From Crenothrix sp043729335 (GTDB taxonomy: Bacteria > Pseudomonadota > Gammaproteobacteria > Methylococcales > Methylomonadaceae), in the NCBI RefSeq assembly GCF_043729335.1, contig NZ_JAYTLQ010000019.1, positions 1 through 64,000 on the forward strand: a stretch of 64,000 nt of DNA, written 5' to 3'. Each line of letters starts with the position of its first letter. Within the stretch, counting starts at the first letter, position 1. Shown in pieces: positions 52,989 through 62,640 of this stretch. The translations under genes were made by a program, and so were the position numbers. The notes beneath the pieces are model-generated. The model searched no databases and had not been told where the DNA came from. It saw only the letters and a list, made by a program, of their open reading frames with translations.

Positions 52989-54944
52989 ATGATTAATGAC
53001 GCCAGTAACGAAACGGTTTCTGATACGGTTAATAGTTCCGCTACGCCGATTCGCTCTAATAAATACAGTCTTGATATTGCCATACAGCATGCGCAAAATA
53101 AGCTACTAAGCTTGCAGGATAAAGATGGTTTTTGGGTATTTGAACTGGAAGCGGATTGCAGTATTCCATCAGAATATATCCTGATGATGCACTATTTGGG
53201 CGACATCAATGAGTCTTTGCAAGCTAAAATAGCAGTGTATTTACGGTCTCGCCAAGCCAAAGACGGCAGTTATCCATTATTTACCGGTGGCGCTGGTGAC
53301 ATTAGTTGCAGTGTCAAGGTTTACTACGCTTTAAAAATGGCGGGCGATGCTATTGATGCCCCGAATATGCTCCGCTTAAAAGAGTACATCCTTAATCAGG
53401 GCGGCGCAGCTAAAGCCAATGTGTTTACCCGTATTACCCTGGCTATTTTTGAGCAATTGCCGTGGCGCGGTGTTCCCTATATTCCTGTGGAAATCATGTT
53501 GTTCCCCAAATGGTTTCCATTCCATCTGGATAAGGTTTCCTATTGGTCAAGAACCGTTATGGTGCCGTTATTTATATTGTGCACTTTAAAGGCTACTGCG
53601 AAAAATCCAAATAAGGTTAATATACTTGAGCTGTTTGTTACCCATCCTGATGAAGAGCAGCATTACTTTCCAGAAAGAACACTGCTAAACAAAGTTTTTT
53701 TGGGTTTGGATAAGCTAGGTCGACTCTTTAACCCCTTAATACCCCAGAGAATGCGCCAGCAGGCGTTAACAAAAGCCCAAGACTGGATTACTGAGCGCCT
53801 TAATGGCGAGGATGGTTTAGGTTGTATTTTTCCTGCCATGGTAGGGTCTTACGAAGCGCTGATGTTATTGGGTGTGCCGGAAGATCATCTTAATGTGGTG
53901 ACCGCGCGTAAAGCCATCGATCGCTTACTGGTGATTAATGAACACGATGCGTATTGTCAACCGTGTTTTTCACCGGTATGGGATACTGGTCTTGTTGCTC
54001 TGGCTTTGCAAGAAGCCGATGAAAAAGGCAACAGTAACGCCTTAACTCACGCTTATGACTGGCTGAAAAGCAAGCAGCTATCCGATGAACCCGGCGACTG
54101 GCGTATTGCAAGGCCCGATTTGGCTGGCGGCGGCTGGGCGTTTCAATACGCAAACCCGCATTACCCTGATGTAGATGATACCGCTCTTGTGGCCGTTGCT
54201 ATGGCGTGTTCAAACTTGCCTAATCTGGAAGAGTCTGTTCATAGAGCGACTAACTGGATTGTAGGTATGCAGTCTAAAAATGGCGGCTATGGTGCATTTG
54301 ATGTCGATAATACCTATTATTATCTCAACGAAATTCCGTTTGCAGATCATGGTGCATTACTCGATCCTCCTACGGCTGATGTGAGCGCACGTTGTGCTAT
54401 GGTTATGGGGCGATTGGTATCTAAACACCCGCAATACCGTCCTGCTTTAGAGCGTACCATCGCCTATTTGCGTAGCGATCAGGAAACCGATGGCTCATGG
54501 TTTGGTCGCTGGGGAACTAATTACATTTATGGCACATGGTCAGTGTTGATTGCGTTGGAACAAACCGATGTGCCTAAAACTGATCTGATGTATAGCAAAG
54601 CAGTCACTTGGTTAAAAAGTGTGCAGCGCGACGATGGTGGCTGGGGCGAAGATAACGACAGCTATCACGATGTCGGTTTGAGTGGGCAGTACAGTTTCAG
54701 TACTGCTTTTCAAACGGCTTGGGCGGTTTTAGGTTTGATGGCAGCCGGTGAAGCGCATAGCCCAGAAGTCAAAGCGGGCATTGACTTCATTTTGCGAAAT
54801 CAACAGGGCGATGGGGTATGGAACGATAAATGTTTTACAGCGCCAGGTTTCCCCCGGGTCTTTTATCTAAAGTATCATGGTTACGACAAGTTTTTCCCAC
54901 TGTGGGCGTTGGCACGCTACCGCAACGAGCTTAATAAAAAGTGA
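52989..54944 (+). CDS. shc: Squalene-hopene cyclase
   Basis: Membrane-associated enzyme that cyclizes squalene to hopene and hopanol. The catalytic DVDD is at 394-397 (PDVDDTALV). QW repeats are scattered (e.g. QDKDGFWVFELE, QSKNGGYGAFD, QETDGSWFGRWG, QRDDGGWGED, QQGDGVW). 651 residues, typical. Linked to squalene synthase upstream and overlapping hpnG by 4 nt (GTGA). Confidence 0.97.
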   Translation: MINDASNETVSDTVNSSATPIRSNKYSLDIAIQHAQNKLLSLQDKDGFWVFELEADCSIPSEYILMMHYLGDINESLQAKIAVYLRSRQAKDGSYPLFTGGAGDISCSVKVYYALKMAGDAIDAPNMLRLKEYILNQGGAAKANVFTRITLAIFEQLPWRGVPYIPVEIMLFPKWFPFHLDKVSYWSRTVMVPLFILCTLKATAKNPNKVNILELFVTHPDEEQHYFPERTLLNKVFLGLDKLGRLFNPLIPQRMRQQALTKAQDWITERLNGEDGLGCIFPAMVGSYEALMLLGVPEDHLNVVTARKAIDRLLVINEHDAYCQPCFSPVWDTGLVALALQEADEKGNSNALTHAYDWLKSKQLSDEPGDWRIARPDLAGGGWAFQYANPHYPDVDDTALVAVAMACSNLPNLEESVHRATNWIVGMQSKNGGYGAFDVDNTYYYLNEIPFADHGALLDPPTADVSARCAMVMGRLVSKHPQYRPALERTIAYLRSDQETDGSWFGRWGTNYIYGTWSVLIALEQTDVPKTDLMYSKAVTWLKSVQRDDGGWGEDNDSYHDVGLSGQYSFSTAFQTAWAVLGLMAAGEAHSPEVKAGIDFILRNQQGDGVWNDKCFTAPGFPRVFYLKYHGYDKFFPLWALARYRNELNKK

Positions 54945-55669
54945 TTACAGGTATTGTTGTCGCGTTACCCGAAGAACTTGGCACCTTGACAGAAAAACAA
55001 ATTGAAAAAGGCCACTGTGTTTTTATCGCTAAGCAATTATTGGTGGTTTATGCGGGCACCGGTTGCCATAATGCGCAGGCCGCAGCCGAATCATTGCTTG
55101 CCAAAGGGGCAACCCAGCTGATCAGCTGGGGTTGTGCTGCAGGGCTGAGCCATATTTTACGCCCTGGCGATTTAGTTTTGGCCGATACCGTCATGGATAC
55201 GAATGATGTTAAAATAGCCATCGATCCAGATTGGCATGGCCACAGTAAGCAGGTACTGTCAAAATCGCACGTCGTTCATGCAGGTTGTCTGCTGACTACA
55301 GCGCATATTGTTGCCCCTAGCAAGGATAAAAAACAGCTGCATTTAAAAACGGGTGCTATTGCTCTGGACATGGAAAGTGCTGCTATTGCCAAGGTTGCCC
55401 AGCAGCATTCAGTGCCTTTTCTGGCTATTCGTGTCATTGCCGATTCCGTCAACACCAGTTTACCTCGTGCTATCAATAATGCACTGAATGATCAGGGTGA
55501 CATCGTTTTAAATAAGTTATTACTGTCCATTGCCAAAAATCCTATGGAAATAGCGCGATTAATCACGCTAGGATTGAATTTTCGTGCTGCTAAAATAACG
55601 CTAAAACAGGTTGCGGGGCAGTTAAATGACATTATCGCAGTTAAGCCTGGTAGCTCGATAGGCGCATAA
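54941..55669 (+). CDS. hpnG: Hopanoid-associated phosphorylase HpnG
   Basis: Purine-nucleoside-phosphorylase-fold enzyme that removes adenine from adenosylhopane to leave (phospho)ribosylhopane. The family's GIVVALPEEL, YAGTGCHNAQAAAE, SWGCAAGLSHILRPGDLVLAD and ALDMESAAIAKVA are seen. 242 residues from GTG 54941, which overlaps the shc stop. It uses the product of HpnH, encoded divergently. Confidence 0.92.
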   Translation: MITGIVVALPEELGTLTEKQIEKGHCVFIAKQLLVVYAGTGCHNAQAAAESLLAKGATQLISWGCAAGLSHILRPGDLVLADTVMDTNDVKIAIDPDWHGHSKQVLSKSHVVHAGCLLTTAHIVAPSKDKKQLHLKTGAIALDMESAAIAKVAQQHSVPFLAIRVIADSVNTSLPRAINNALNDQGDIVLNKLLLSIAKNPMEIARLITLGLNFRAAKITLKQVAGQLNDIIAVKPGSSIGA

Positions 55670-55731
55670 TAAGGATTTTCGTTGAATTGTTAACCCTAAT
55701 TTTATAAATAAGGGTATATCTTGAGGAACAC

Positions 55732-57123
55732 ATGACTTTCAGTATCGCCGAACTTTTTGCTCAACATGCAACGGATAAATTTGATCTGTACGAACAGCAT
55801 CTTAACCAGCAAATGGTCAAGGTGTTGAAAACGATAGGTTATGACCGCCATTATAAAAGAGCGCTAGGCCAATACTTGTATGATCAAGATGGCAATGAAT
55901 ATCTGGATTTACTCAGTGGCTTTGGCGTGTTTGCTATCGGCAGGAATCATCCTGTTGTGATCAGCGCGTTGCAAGAAACCTTACTGTTGGAATTGCCTAA
56001 TCTGGTACAACTGGATGTATCAGTGCTTAGCGGTTTGCTGGCGCAAGAAATCCTTAAGACCACGCCTGAAAATATCACCAAAATGTTTTTTTGCAACTCC
56101 GGTACCGAAGCCGTTGAAGCGGCTATCAAGTTTGCCCGTTACACCACCAAACGGCAAAAAATTGTCTTTTGTGAGCATGGCTATCATGGGTTAACTCTGG
56201 GGTCGTTATCCTTAATGGGCGAAGAAATTTTCCGTGAAGGGTTTGGGCCGTTATTACCTGGATGCAGTAGCGTACCGTTTAATGATTTGGTGGCTTTAGA
56301 AAAAGCCTTGGCCAATAAAGATGTCGCTGCTTTCATCGTAGAACCGGTGCAAGGTAAGGGCGTTAATATTCCCGATGATAATTATCTGCCCGAAGTCGAG
56401 CGACTGTGTAAACAATACGGCACGCTGTTTGTCGCCGATGAAGTACAAACCGGTTTAGGCCGTACCGGCAAGTTTTGGGCGATCGATCATTGGAATGTGC
56501 AGCCTGATATGATTTGCATGGCGAAAGCGTTGTCTGGTGGCTTTATACCGGTGGGCGGCGTGGCGATGACACAAAAAATCATGGATACTGTTTATAACCG
56601 CATGGACAGAGCGGTAGTGCATGGCTCAACCTTTGCCAAAAACAATATGGCGATGGCGGCAGGCTTGGCAACCTTACATGTAATGGCAGAAGAAAAGTTA
56701 GTTGAAAACAGTGCCAAGATCGGCTCGGATATTATTACTAGTCTAAATGCGCTGTCAGGAAAATATGAATTCTTAAAAGAAGCGCGTGGCCTGGGCATGA
56801 TGATTGCCATTGAATTTCAATCACCTAAAAGTCTTACCCTAAAAGCCGCGTGGGCAATGTTGGAAGCGGCCAATAAAGGCTTATTCTGTCAAATGGTGAC
56901 TATTCCGTTGTTTAAAGATCAACGCATTCTTACTCAAGTTGCAGGCCACGGTATGAATGTGGTCAAGCTGCTGCCACCGTTGACTTTAACCGAAAAGGAT
57001 CGCGATCACATCGTCAGCGCGTTCGATAAAACCATTGCTGACACCCACCAAATTCCTGGCTCTATATGGGATTTGGGTAAAAATTTAGCGAGTCATGCGC
57101 TTAAGAGTAAGAAAAGTGCCTAA
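55732..57123 (+). CDS. hpnO: Class III aminotransferase HpnO (aminohopanoid synthesis)
   Basis: PLP enzyme that aminates the hopanoid side chain to give aminobacteriohopanetriol-type lipids. NSGTEAVEAAIKFARY and ADEVQTGLGRTGKFWA mark the family; the PLP lysine is K265 in MAKALSGG. 463 residues. Similar to acetylornithine/ornithine aminotransferases, but the hpn context supports HpnO. GAGGA lies before the start. It overlaps copC. Confidence 0.9.
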   Translation: MTFSIAELFAQHATDKFDLYEQHLNQQMVKVLKTIGYDRHYKRALGQYLYDQDGNEYLDLLSGFGVFAIGRNHPVVISALQETLLLELPNLVQLDVSVLSGLLAQEILKTTPENITKMFFCNSGTEAVEAAIKFARYTTKRQKIVFCEHGYHGLTLGSLSLMGEEIFREGFGPLLPGCSSVPFNDLVALEKALANKDVAAFIVEPVQGKGVNIPDDNYLPEVERLCKQYGTLFVADEVQTGLGRTGKFWAIDHWNVQPDMICMAKALSGGFIPVGGVAMTQKIMDTVYNRMDRAVVHGSTFAKNNMAMAAGLATLHVMAEEKLVENSAKIGSDIITSLNALSGKYEFLKEARGLGMMIAIEFQSPKSLTLKAAWAMLEAANKGLFCQMVTIPLFKDQRILTQVAGHGMNVVKLLPPLTLTEKDRDHIVSAFDKTIADTHQIPGSIWDLGKNLASHALKSKKSA

Positions 57124-57475
57124 GCACTGCCTTTGGTTATTAATTGGGATGCTCGGAATTTCTTATGGAAATTTGGCTTCGGCGCACGCGGTAATCACTG
57201 ATTATTCTTTAAAGCTCATGCCGATCCATGCCAATCAGGCGGATAAGGTAGGGCTGCGCTTTAATTCGCAGGTAGAGTTGGGGCTGTCTCAAGTCTTTCT
57301 AATCAGTAAAGGCGATACACACACCGCTTTACAGATAATGCAGGGCGATAAACAAGGTGAGATTGTTGTGCTATTACCGGCATTAGAGCTAGGTGATTAT
57401 GCGCTTAAATTTAAGGTTTTTGCTGCCGATGGGCATTTGACCGAAGATCTTATTCATTTTTCTGTAATACTGTAG
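57095..57475 (+). CDS. copC: CopC-domain periplasmic copper-binding protein
   Basis: A 126-residue CopC protein. After the signal peptide (ends ASA) the mature chain starts with His (HAVITDYSL), the N-terminal Cu(II) ligand, and DGHLTED near the end supplies the Asp and His partners. No Met-rich Cu(I) loop is visible, so it is a Cu(II)-only type. Start is uncertain: ATG 57095 overlaps hpnO by 29 nt; GTG 57116 would overlap by 8. Paired with copD. Confidence 0.87.
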   Translation: MRLRVRKVPKHCLWLLIGMLGISYGNLASAHAVITDYSLKLMPIHANQADKVGLRFNSQVELGLSQVFLISKGDTHTALQIMQGDKQGEIVVLLPALELGDYALKFKVFAADGHLTEDLIHFSVIL

Positions 57476-57487
57476 GTCATCGGAACC

Positions 57488-59125
57488 ATGGCAGGTATTG
57501 CAGATTTTTTAGATTCTTTAATTGGCGGCTTTGATCTGATTTGCTTTTCATTGGCAATTGGCGGCTTGTTATGGGTGCTGTTTGTGTTGCGTCCCTGGTT
57601 AGATGTGCATCAGCACAACGGTATTCTGTTAAAAAATACTATTGCTTTGTTGTACAAAAGCGCGTTTTTGTTGGCGGTGGTACAGGTTTTTAAGATTATT
57701 CTGAAAATATGGCTGATGACGGCAGTATTAGAGCGCTGGCCTTTTCCTGAATTTGCGCAAACCACGCAATTTATTGGCGGCATTATACGCAGTGCCTTAA
57801 CGTTACTTTTAAGTGGTTACTATTATTTCTATTTAAGTCCTAATTCCACTTCAAAAAAACATTGGTATGGGGCGGCGCTAGTGGCATTGCCCATGATTAT
57901 TTCAGGCGCTTGGCTGGTGCATGCCGCCGGGCGTTTTGATAATAAATTATTTCTTATGAGCTTAACAGTGCTGCATCAAATTGCTGCTGCTGGGTGGATA
58001 GGCGGCGTGTTTCAGCTGATTAATGTCTGGCGCTTGCGGCGTAGCAAACAGGTGAGTGCAGAATTGTGGCCTTTATTGCTCAAACGCTTCTCGCGTTATG
58101 GCATGGTATCTGTGGGCATGATTTTAGTTTCAGGGTTGCCTATGGCTTTTCAGTATATTGATAGCTGGAACGGCTTGATTGGTACAGGTTATGGTAATTT
58201 GTTGACGGTAAAATTCATCTTATTAAGCTTGGCATTAGGGTTTGCGTGGTTAAATAGATCAGCGGTGCGGCAATACGGATACGCTGGCAATGACTATAAT
58301 TTAACCCAGCGCGTACCGTTTTACATTGAGGCGGAAACGTTTATTCTGATTACTTTATTGTTTACCGCTGCAAGTTTGGCATCTCAGCCGCCAGCCATAG
58401 ATATTCCGACACTGACCGCTAGCTGGCAAGAAGTTTTGGAGATGTTTAGCCCTAAAATACCCCGTATCAGTTCGCCAACCCATAATGCACTTATTGCAGG
58501 GGAAGCAGGTCGAGTGGCGATTATTGATCAGGTGCCTTCAGTAGCGGCTACTGAATGGTCTAATTATAATCACAATATTGCAGGTATTTTCCTTGCCGTG
58601 ATGAGTTTGTTTGCCATGCTGTCTTATATTAATCGTCCCTGGCGCAGGCTTACCAAATATTGGCCATTGGGCTTTGTTGGATTGGGCGTATTCTTGTTTT
58701 TCCGCAGTGATGCAGAAACGTGGCCATTAGGGCCGATAGGTTTTTGGGACAGCACCTTTAATAACGGCGAAGTGCTACAACACCGGATTGCGACTTTTTT
58801 GGTATTTGTGTTAGGGGTTATTGAGCTTAGCGCCCGTGCCTCCAATAACCGTAGCGTTAAACGTCCGTTATTTTTCCCCGTGCTTGCTGCTTTTGGCGGT
58901 TTAATGCTTTTAACCCATTCACATGTGGGGTTTCAAGCTAAAAGCGCCTTCCTTATCCAAGTGGGCCATACGACCATGGGAATTTTTGCTCTGATTCTGG
59001 CCTGTGGTCGTTGGCTGGAATTAAAACTGGACAGCCCCGGCAAAGAAATAGCCGGTTTTATTTCCGTTGCTGCCCTGTTTCAAATTGGGCTCACTCTCAT
59101 ATTCTATCGAGAACCTCTTTATTAA
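57488..59125 (+). CDS. copD: CopD-family copper transport membrane protein
   Basis: A 545-residue integral membrane protein with about 12 segments. The N-terminal half has the CopD domain pattern, with conserved His residues in MSLTVLHQIAAAGWIGGVFQL; the C-terminal half adds further segments with LQHRIATFLVFVLGVIE and LLTHSHVGFQAKS. Starts 12 nt after copC. With CopC it probably imports copper, needed by particulate methane monooxygenase in methanotrophs; that purpose is inferred. Confidence 0.88.
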   Translation: MAGIADFLDSLIGGFDLICFSLAIGGLLWVLFVLRPWLDVHQHNGILLKNTIALLYKSAFLLAVVQVFKIILKIWLMTAVLERWPFPEFAQTTQFIGGIIRSALTLLLSGYYYFYLSPNSTSKKHWYGAALVALPMIISGAWLVHAAGRFDNKLFLMSLTVLHQIAAAGWIGGVFQLINVWRLRRSKQVSAELWPLLLKRFSRYGMVSVGMILVSGLPMAFQYIDSWNGLIGTGYGNLLTVKFILLSLALGFAWLNRSAVRQYGYAGNDYNLTQRVPFYIEAETFILITLLFTAASLASQPPAIDIPTLTASWQEVLEMFSPKIPRISSPTHNALIAGEAGRVAIIDQVPSVAATEWSNYNHNIAGIFLAVMSLFAMLSYINRPWRRLTKYWPLGFVGLGVFLFFRSDAETWPLGPIGFWDSTFNNGEVLQHRIATFLVFVLGVIELSARASNNRSVKRPLFFPVLAAFGGLMLLTHSHVGFQAKSAFLIQVGHTTMGIFALILACGRWLELKLDSPGKEIAGFISVAALFQIGLTLIFYREPLY

Positions 59126-59127
59126 TT

Positions 59128-60990
59128 ATGAAACCATCACACGCTTACCCCTTGCTTGACAATATCACTCTGCCGGCGGATGTTCGTAAACTCGCCAAAG
59201 ATCAGCTCAAGCCTTTGGCTAAAGAATTGCGTGAGTTTTTAACGCAATCGGTGAGTGTTTCCGGCGGTCATTTTTCAGCAGGGCTCGGTACAGTTGAATT
59301 AACCGTTGCCTTGCATTACGTATTTGATACGCCTACTGATCAATTAGTCTGGGATGTGGGACATCAGGCATATCCGCATAAAATTCTGACCGGACGCAAA
59401 GATAAGCTCACTACCATACGTACGCGTAACGGCGTGTGTGCGTTTCCAAGTCGTTCCGAAAGCGAGTACGATGCTTTTGGGGTAGGGCATTCCAGCACCT
59501 CAATTAGTGCAGCCTTAGGTATGGCGATTGCCTCTGAATTAAAAGGTGAGAGCAAGCACATGGTCGCTATTATCGGCGATGGCAGCATTACCGGCGGCAT
59601 GGCTTTTGAAGCCATGAATCATGCAGGCTCCATTGATGCCAATGTGCTGGTGATTTTGAACGATAATGATATGTCCATTTCGCCCAACGTAGGCGCGATG
59701 AACAATTATCTGGCCAAAATCCTGTCCAGTAAGTTTTATTCTTCCATACGCGAAGAAAGTAAAAAGGCATTGAGTAAAATGCCTACGGTTTGGGAATTGG
59801 CGCGCCGTACAGAAGAGCACATGAAAGGCATGATTATTCCTGGCACTTTTTTTGAAGAGCTGGGCTTTAATTATATCGGCCCTATTGATGGCCATGATGT
59901 CGATATCTTGGTATCCACACTGGAAAACCTGAAACAGATTTCCGGGCCGCGTTTTTTGCATATTGTCACCAAAAAAGGCAAAGGTTACCCACCGGCTGAG
60001 AAAGATCCTTTAGCCTATCATGGCGTACCCTCATTTGATCCCGATGGTGACTGTTTGCCCAAATCAGCGCCATCGCCACATCCCACTTATACCGAAGTTT
60101 TTGGCAATTGGTTGTGTGATATGGCAGCACAAGATGAACGCTTATTAGGTATTACGCCTGCCATGCGTGAAGGATCGGGTTTGGTAAAGTTTTCCGAACA
60201 ATACCCAAACCGTTATTTTGATGTGGCCATTGCCGAACAACATGCGGTCACCTTAGCCGCAGGTCAGGCCTGTCAGGGTGCAAAACCGGTGGTGGCTATC
60301 TACTCAACCTTTTTGCAACGCGCTTATGATCAGATGATTCATGATGTCGCCATACAAAATTTGGATGTATTGTTTGCTCTGGATCGTGCGGGTTTAGTGG
60401 GTCCTGATGGGCCAACTCATGCCGGTAGTTTTGATTATAGCTATATGGCCTGCATACCCAATATGCTAGTAATGGCGCCGGCTGATGAAAATGAATGTCG
60501 GCAAATGTTATATACCGGTTTTATCCATGAGGGGCCGGCATCAGTGCGTTATCCACGCGGTAAAGGCCCGGGTGTTGCTGTCCAACAAGCCATGACCGCG
60601 CTGCCCATCGGCAAAGCGGAAATACGTCAACAGGGCACGCGTATCGCTATCCTGGCGTGGGGCAGTATGGTAACGCCTGCATTGGTGGCCGGTAAACGTT
60701 TGAATGCGACTGTGGTTAATATGCGTTTTGTTAAACCTATTGATCAGGCATTAATTCTGGAACTGGCTAAAAGCCATGAGGTCTTTGTTACCATTGAAGA
60801 AAACGTCATTTCCGGCGGCGCAGGCAGTGCGGTGAATGTATTTTTGCAAGCACAAAAAATTCTTATGCCGGTGTTAAATATTGGTCTGCCGGATTGTTTT
60901 ATTGAGCAAGGTACGCGCGAAGAATTACTCAGTGAATGTAAGCTTGACAGTGAATCTATTTTTAACACTATTCAGGCATTCTGTGCTTAA
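59128..60990 (+). CDS. dxs: 1-deoxy-D-xylulose-5-phosphate synthase
   Basis: Thiamine-diphosphate enzyme at the entry of the MEP isoprenoid pathway, which feeds squalene and hopanoid synthesis. VSGGHFSAGLGTVELTVAL, GDGSITGGMAFEAMNHAG with NDNDMSISPNVGAMNNYL (TPP-binding), DVAIAEQHAVTLAAG and DRAGLVGPDGPTHAG are diagnostic. 620 residues from ATG 59128, only 2 bp after copD; the upstream in-frame extension lies within copD. Confidence 0.96.
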   Translation: MKPSHAYPLLDNITLPADVRKLAKDQLKPLAKELREFLTQSVSVSGGHFSAGLGTVELTVALHYVFDTPTDQLVWDVGHQAYPHKILTGRKDKLTTIRTRNGVCAFPSRSESEYDAFGVGHSSTSISAALGMAIASELKGESKHMVAIIGDGSITGGMAFEAMNHAGSIDANVLVILNDNDMSISPNVGAMNNYLAKILSSKFYSSIREESKKALSKMPTVWELARRTEEHMKGMIIPGTFFEELGFNYIGPIDGHDVDILVSTLENLKQISGPRFLHIVTKKGKGYPPAEKDPLAYHGVPSFDPDGDCLPKSAPSPHPTYTEVFGNWLCDMAAQDERLLGITPAMREGSGLVKFSEQYPNRYFDVAIAEQHAVTLAAGQACQGAKPVVAIYSTFLQRAYDQMIHDVAIQNLDVLFALDRAGLVGPDGPTHAGSFDYSYMACIPNMLVMAPADENECRQMLYTGFIHEGPASVRYPRGKGPGVAVQQAMTALPIGKAEIRQQGTRIAILAWGSMVTPALVAGKRLNATVVNMRFVKPIDQALILELAKSHEVFVTIEENVISGGAGSAVNVFLQAQKILMPVLNIGLPDCFIEQGTREELLSECKLDSESIFNTIQAFCA

Positions 60991-61007
60991 GACTTGCCAG
61001 TAAAGCG

Positions 61008-61772
61008 ATGCTAGAAATAGTACAGCTGCCTATACTTGAAGATAATTATATTTACCTGATTCACGATCCGGAATCAGGTGAAACGGCTGCGGTTGATCCA
61101 GGGCTTGCACAGCCGGTTTTAGATATATTGAGCCAAAAAAAATGGCAGTTAACCTACATTTTTAATACCCACCATCACTGGGATCATGTTGATGGCAACC
61201 TGGAATTAAAGCAGAAAACCGGCTGTAAAATTATTGCAGGGCAGGGTGATTACCATCGTATTCCCGGTATAGATAGCGGGGTTAATGACGGCGATACACT
61301 GCGGTTAGGCAATCATCAGGTGGGTATTATTGCTACGCCAGGTCATACACTTAATCATATCGTCTATTATTTTGCCGAACAACAAAAGCTGTTTTGCGGC
61401 GATACTTTATTTGTTATGGGTTGTGGGCGCTTGTTTGAGGGAACTGCCGAGCAAATGTGGCAATCATTACAAAAACTGAAAGCCTTGCCACCCGCAACGC
61501 AATTTTATTGTACTCATGAGTACACGCAAACTAACGGCCAATTTGCGCTAACGGTGGAGCCGGATAATGTGCAGTTGCAACAAAGAATGCGTACGGTTAA
61601 GCAATTACGTGCCAACCATCAGCCTACTGTGCCATCGACTATAGCGCAAGAACTGGCAACTAATCCGTTTTTTCGGGAAGACAGTGCCAGTTTGCAGCAA
61701 ACGATTGGCATGATGAATAAGTTACCGGTGCAGATTTTTGCAGAAATTAGACGCTTAAAAGACAGTTTTTAA
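61008..61772 (+). CDS. gloB: Hydroxyacylglutathione hydrolase (glyoxalase II)
   Basis: Metallo-beta-lactamase-fold enzyme that hydrolyses S-lactoylglutathione. Metal motif THHHWDHVDGN (THxHxDH), then ATPGHTLNH and FCGDTLFVMGCGRLFEG; C-terminal HAGH_C region. 254 residues, typical. 17 bp after dxs, likely cotranscribed. Confidence 0.95.
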   Translation: MLEIVQLPILEDNYIYLIHDPESGETAAVDPGLAQPVLDILSQKKWQLTYIFNTHHHWDHVDGNLELKQKTGCKIIAGQGDYHRIPGIDSGVNDGDTLRLGNHQVGIIATPGHTLNHIVYYFAEQQKLFCGDTLFVMGCGRLFEGTAEQMWQSLQKLKALPPATQFYCTHEYTQTNGQFALTVEPDNVQLQQRMRTVKQLRANHQPTVPSTIAQELATNPFFREDSASLQQTIGMMNKLPVQIFAEIRRLKDSF

Positions 61773-61862
61773 ATGGATAACGTTAAATACGTTGCTTATT
61801 GCGATGTGATCTGTAAAGAATATCCGCTAAATCCGTGGGTTAGAGCTGCAAACAACCACTAT

Positions 61863-61880
61863 ATAGGTATAACTACCTAT
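61863..61880. promoter_or_regulatory. Inverted repeat upstream of the orphan regulator
   Basis: ATAGGTA-TAAC-TACCTAT, a perfect 7-bp inverted repeat about 110 bp before the response regulator start. Possible operator; no further support. Confidence 0.35.
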
Positions 61881-61988
61881 GTATGAGAATAGCAACGTTG
61901 GTGTATATTTGTCTTTTAAGTAGTCACGATATTTTCAAAGTGATCTATATTCACTATACGCTTCATAACTACACAAACATCAAAAATT

Positions 61989-62633
61989 ATGATTAATGTT
62001 TTGCTTGTTGACGATCACGAACTTGTCCGCACGGGTATTGAGTCATTATTGAATGCGATCGAAAATATTACCGTAGTTGGCATTGCTAAATCGGGGGAAG
62101 ATGCCATTATTGCGGTTAAAACGTTGATACCAGATATTATTTTAATGGATATCAATATGCCCGGCATAGGCGGCGTGGAGGCGTGCCGGCGAATTTTGCA
62201 GCACGATCCTGAAGTCAAAATCATTGCCCTGTCAGTGCATAATGATGGCCCGATTCCGCACCAATTGCTCAAATTGGGGGTGATGGGGTTTATCTCAAAA
62301 AATTCGCCGGTAGAGGAAATGATTATTGCCATGAATAAAATCATGGCCGGAAAGCGTTATCTTTGCTCGGATGTGGCTAATAATCTGGCTTTTCAGGGCT
62401 TGCCCGGTACCAATGAATCGCCGTTTGCCAAGTTATCGCAACGCGAGGCGGAAGTGGTGACTTTAATTCTACAGGGCAAAACCATTCAAGAGATGGCCGA
62501 AATGTTGGCCTTAAGCCCGAAAACCGTCAATACTTACCGCTATCGATTGTACACTAAGCTTAATGTTAAAAATGATGTTGAATTAACCCGTTTGGCGGTT
62601 AAATTTAGTCATATTGATACGGGTTTAATTTGA
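61989..62633 (+). CDS. Orphan GacA/UvrY-like response regulator
   Basis: A 214-residue NarL-family regulator: receiver with VDDHELVRTG, phospho-Asp in DIILMDINMPGIGG and Lys in FISKNSPVEEM, then a LuxR HTH (LSQREAEVVTLILQGKTIQEMAEML). The resemblance is closest to GacA/UvrY, which drive csr-type small RNAs with a distant BarA/GacS kinase. No kinase gene adjoins. A MITE-like element begins 7 bp after its stop. Confidence 0.88.
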   Translation: MINVLLVDDHELVRTGIESLLNAIENITVVGIAKSGEDAIIAVKTLIPDIILMDINMPGIGGVEACRRILQHDPEVKIIALSVHNDGPIPHQLLKLGVMGFISKNSPVEEMIIAMNKIMAGKRYLCSDVANNLAFQGLPGTNESPFAKLSQREAEVVTLILQGKTIQEMAEMLALSPKTVNTYRYRLYTKLNVKNDVELTRLAVKFSHIDTGLI

Positions 62634-62640
62634 GTTTGTT

